Assembly: GCF_019924045.1 (NCBI RefSeq)
Contig: NZ_JAHXBN010000018.1
Span: 62,001 to 126,000, forward strand
Length of the DNA: 64,000 bases
Direction: 5' to 3'
Origin: Dyadobacter fermentans
Lineage (GTDB): Bacteria > Bacteroidota > Bacteroidia > Cytophagales > Spirosomataceae
The translations under genes and the position numbers were made by a program. The notes beneath the pieces were generated by a model. That model was not told where the DNA came from, searched no databases, and saw only the letters and a list, made by a program, of their open reading frames with translations. Positions 62,501 to 64,000 of the stretch are shown here, piece after piece; the first letter of the stretch is position 1, and every line of letters starts with the position of its first letter.

Positions 62501-62840
62501 ACCATGCCTCTGTTTGACCTCCGGCACTCGAGTGAAATGCTCCGTTCCCAGTTCCGGTATAGGGTAAATAACTTTTTTGAAGACGGCCAAAGCTATCGTA
62601 GCCGGATGTCGAAATGATATCCTGGCCATCAGGGCTCCTTTGCACCTGCACGGTTTGCAGCGGTCGGCCAAGCCCGTCCAGATATTGAATTTCGATATTA
62701 ACCTTGCTTACATCATTTTCGTTGGCACCCGCCTGTTTGTAAACCCGCGAGAGAACGTAATTTTTGTCTTTCGACTGCTGTGCCACAACCTCCACGAGCA
62801 TTGCGACCAACAGGATTACTGTCGATATAGTCCTTTTCAT
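59553..62840 (-). CDS. RHS/YD-repeat core protein with distinctive C-terminal effector region
   Basis: A 1095-residue secreted protein (signal peptide MKRTISTVILLVAMLVEVVA). The N-terminal ~50 residues have the DUF6443-type opening (NIEIQYLDGLGRPLQTVQVQ). YD-like repeats run to ~830 (YDGVGNMTSDGNRGAKITYN, DYYLKDHLGNVRVVVDEYGH), ending in the RHS core block (YNGQEKQLATGLLDYGARMY, DPSVGRWMAVDPLSG, YSLNNPVTFVDKFG near 870-880). The remaining ~215 residues are a variable tip, cysteine containing (CPTCP), then a segment with two hydrophobic helices (VTGYVTAAMGAIDVGSKLYF and TTLVIAGATLATGGVAAITI) ending in a charged tail. The tip matches no toxin family I know. Confidence 0.88.
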   Translation of the reverse strand: MKRTISTVILLVAMLVEVVAQQSKDKNYVLSRVYKQAGANENDVSKVNIEIQYLDGLGRPLQTVQVQRSPDGQDIISTSGYDSFGRLQKSYLPYTGTGNGAFHSSAGGQTEAWYTANSANLTRSVPENPLDVSRPYTETFYERTPLGRTDGEQAPGGFSNRSEIKYGGNGATEVKKYSYSGGAVTSGGDYGAGTLTRIERKDEQNRSVVDFRDKYGKLICNQIKLGNDVLCTYYIYNDLLQLRAILQPNFQDDNSVTNSAFTYDYDDRGRIIGSQTPGRGLTETVYDNFDRPVMTQNANQAPDKRWTFIKYDAMNRVAFTGEISIPNSTRATLQTQFNTSTAHHEAKQNSGIGYSLNTTLPTIQDTDVLDVKYYDNYDYPGSLPAQNGYSATKLDHPKGYSTGGKARLMGSSTNFVTTSIYYDQEYRIIESVRELYDMGTGAVERVSYKYKFDIAPVVSEEKTEENVGGKAHSIVSEYSYDHADRLLSVKETVTVPGKDTKTAYTLAQRFNPVGNLAEKWLHSYGSGSGSGTKFRRRTNITSNIRGWQTDFNTAYRVVGGRIDLPYYKFNLSYWNGDKYSNGNISAQKWSWKDSTDYTDGLAFTYDDADRLRESTGLLGYINTESGITYDKNGNIKKLARAGYASDDLTYDYGTTGNRLGKITNSLGNSNGVKASVSDYEYDGVGNMTSDGNRGAKITYNKIDLPQTVKIGTNEAFTYTYDATGKKHKYVAGAQTIKYAGKFQYDGSNTFKRVSVAEGQVVNSGDSLRFDYYLKDHLGNVRVVVDEYGHTLQETDYYPYGLAINKDGRGQVMRDDTNSYLYNGQEKQLATGLLDYGARMYDPSVGRWMAVDPLSGISPATSVFSYSLNNPVTFVDKFGLFAESNTEAIEECPTCPADSKYDPYRDSPELFTYDKETGIVLNGNGQGATVKGKRPEAPVFGWPWWADMGIGSAEYRLGEKIEQLARWDGTYRYPKSILSQEEINAKAIARQPLLKSRPVNLVRNIAIQRNLALKVAKALKVTGYVTAAMGAIDVGSKLYFGNITPEHAVTTLVIAGATLATGGVAAITIGAVYAVYEDEIWKEYDKANATNFIDKK

Positions 62841-62858
62841 TTGAAAGAAGTTGTAGGA

Positions 62859-64000
62859 TTATTGTTTGACTACGCGATGCGTGACGGTTGTGCCGTTTTC
62901 CAGTACAATTTTCACGATGTACAGGCCCTTGGCCAGATTTTGCATGTTGATCGAGCCCTTCACGCCTGACGACAAGACCAAGCTTCCCTTCGTGTTATAG
63001 AAGTCGACCTTCTTAATCTTCGCGACATCTGCCCCGCCAATGTGAAGCTCCTCATTCACCGAGATTGGATTCGGGTAAATTACCACATCGCTTTCGCCAT
63101 CAAAATTGATCGCGACAATCCGGCTGAAAGCGAAAGTACCATCGTTGTCAACCATCCTCAGACGGTACAGGTTGTCACCTTTCACCGGTGAGGCGTCGCG
63201 ATAGGAATAGTTTAATTTCACAACACTTTCGCCCCTTGCTTTCACTTCACCAATAGCGGTCCAGTTGACCCCGTCTATTGTCCGCTGAATTTCAAAATAG
63301 GCGCTGTTATGTTCGTCGGTCGTCGACCACGTAAGCAGCGCGGACTTTTCTTCTTTGCTTGCTTTAAACTCTATCAGCGTAACCGGTAGCGCAGGCTCCG
63401 CTGTGTCCCCTAACAAACTCAGGCTAGCCGGAATAATTACACCCGTTGGCGCAATGTCGGTACACGGCACGGCTTGTCCGGCGTAATTATAGCAGTACGA
63501 GGCTGTAATCTGATCGGACGAGTTTTTTATCGTCTTCAAACGGTTAAAGTTATCGTACTCGTACATGGTTACCTTGCCATCCGGGTCCGTCGTGCTAGAC
63601 ATACCTGCTCCGGGCTTATAGTCGTATTGGGTAATCTGTTCAGAGTCTGTCCCAGGAGCCACGGTTTTCTTCTTCAACAGGTCCGCTTTACCGAAGTCTC
63701 CGGCGGCATAGTATTCCACATTCGTAGTGATGCCGTTCCGTTCCTTGTACTGAGTGGGATTACCTCTGCCATCGAAAGTATTATACACGATCTCTTCGTA
63801 TTCCGCCCCTGCGCCCAATTTCGATTTCACACGCTTTGGCAGATACCTGGAACCCACTTTTTCATACTCAAACTTGCGATAGCTTGTATTCGTATTCGCA
63901 ACCTTCTCCTGCGTTTCCACTACGGTCGAAAGCATGAATACATTATTATTCATCATCTCGCTATACGGCAATGTTGTAGGGAAATCGTGGGGATACTTGT
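62859..64000 (-). CDS. YD-repeat protein with Fn3-like linker and T9SS sorting domain, 5' end beyond window
   Basis: The frame is open through the right edge, so at least 380 residues of a larger protein are present. The visible part contains YD-type repeats (FEYEKVGSRYLPKRVKSKLG, YYAAGDFGKADLLKKKTV, ATTDPDGK-type VTMYEYDNFNRLKTI, SYCYNYAGQAVPC), a linker LPVTLIEFKASKEEKSALLT, FEIQRTIDGVNWTAIGEV, NLYRLRMVDNDGTFAFSRIV, and a T9SS sorting domain (VIYPNPISVNEELHI to the end). It precedes the RHS gene by 18 bp on the same strand. Presumably both products are secreted and belong to one export or assembly system. Confidence 0.85.
   Translation of the reverse strand, partial: KYPHDFPTTLPYSEMMNNNVFMLSTVVETQEKVANTNTSYRKFEYEKVGSRYLPKRVKSKLGAGAEYEEIVYNTFDGRGNPTQYKERNGITTNVEYYAAGDFGKADLLKKKTVAPGTDSEQITQYDYKPGAGMSSTTDPDGKVTMYEYDNFNRLKTIKNSSDQITASYCYNYAGQAVPCTDIAPTGVIIPASLSLLGDTAEPALPVTLIEFKASKEEKSALLTWSTTDEHNSAYFEIQRTIDGVNWTAIGEVKARGESVVKLNYSYRDASPVKGDNLYRLRMVDNDGTFAFSRIVAINFDGESDVVIYPNPISVNEELHIGGADVAKIKKVDFYNTKGSLVLSSGVKGSINMQNLAKGLYIVKIVLENGTTVTHRVVKQ

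Noticed and set aside
1..64000. tRNA, rRNA, CRISPR arrays, insertion sequences, phage or integrase genes
   Set aside because: None found on reading both strands; no cloverleaf-like blocks, no regularly spaced direct repeats, and no transposase motifs.

Overview
The window looks like chromosomal DNA of a Bacteroidota bacterium, most likely of the Cytophagales (Dyadobacter/Spirosomaceae type; the genus is inferred from gene content and moderate G+C). The evidence is an ECF-sigma/FecR/SusC/SusD operon, three or more proteins with type IX secretion (T9SS) C-terminal sorting domains, two-component sensors with a Y_Y_Y beta-propeller, LytS/LytTR signalling, BlaI with an M56 TonB-fused protease, few Shine-Dalgarno sequences and a TAnnTTTG-type promoter. 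I saw no tRNA, rRNA, CRISPR array, insertion sequence or prophage.

Layout. 1-10164: a beta-helix surface protein cut by the left edge, a two-component pair, a secreted alpha/beta hydrolase and a 14-repeat FG-GAP T9SS protein. 10296-11018: a lipoprotein with a paralogue at 52144-52794. 11166-16246: a compact five-gene operon (PurM/ThiL-like kinase, BtaA-like DUF3419 aminocarboxypropyl transferase, GNAT, diacylglycerol-kinase-like lipid kinase, UbiA prenyltransferase) that reads as an unassigned lipid or prenyl-lipid pathway. 16513-18129: an SPFH protein and a macrodomain protein. 18247-31282: degradative and secreted enzymes (GH92, DUF1259, an SGNH/PVC-propeller/HEAT/cupredoxin fusion, an acetyl-esterase-like hydrolase, GH43, a tannase/feruloyl esterase) with Ada among them. 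31353-33998: a BlaI/M56/OmpH-like operon with two palindromic operators, one filling the promoter spacer. 34095-39463: a polytopic membrane protein, a T9SS adhesin and a tail-to-tail response regulator/kinase pair. 39636-40349: a truncated S41 peptidase. 40384-49079: a complete sus-type operon (minus strand: sigma, FecR, SusC, SusD, DUF1735 lipoprotein, DUF1080). 49264-52039: a MocR-type regulator, a GNAT, RidA and a truncated PhzF. 53006-54557: divergent TlpA-like thioredoxins. 54563-58133: an ABC exporter divergent from a LytS/LytTR pair. 58211-58966: a TIMP/netrin-like secreted protein. 59196-64000: a YD-repeat T9SS protein (cut by the right edge), an RHS-core protein with a membrane-active-looking C-terminus, and an abutting small membrane protein that is a candidate immunity protein.

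Together these genes describe a saprophytic, surface-active bacterium that senses and imports glycans, deacylates and cleaves plant or microbial polysaccharides, decorates its surface through the T9SS and may compete with neighbours by a polymorphic toxin. The strongest candidates for undescribed biology are the 11166-16246 operon and the RHS C-terminus/membrane-protein pair at 59196-60210.
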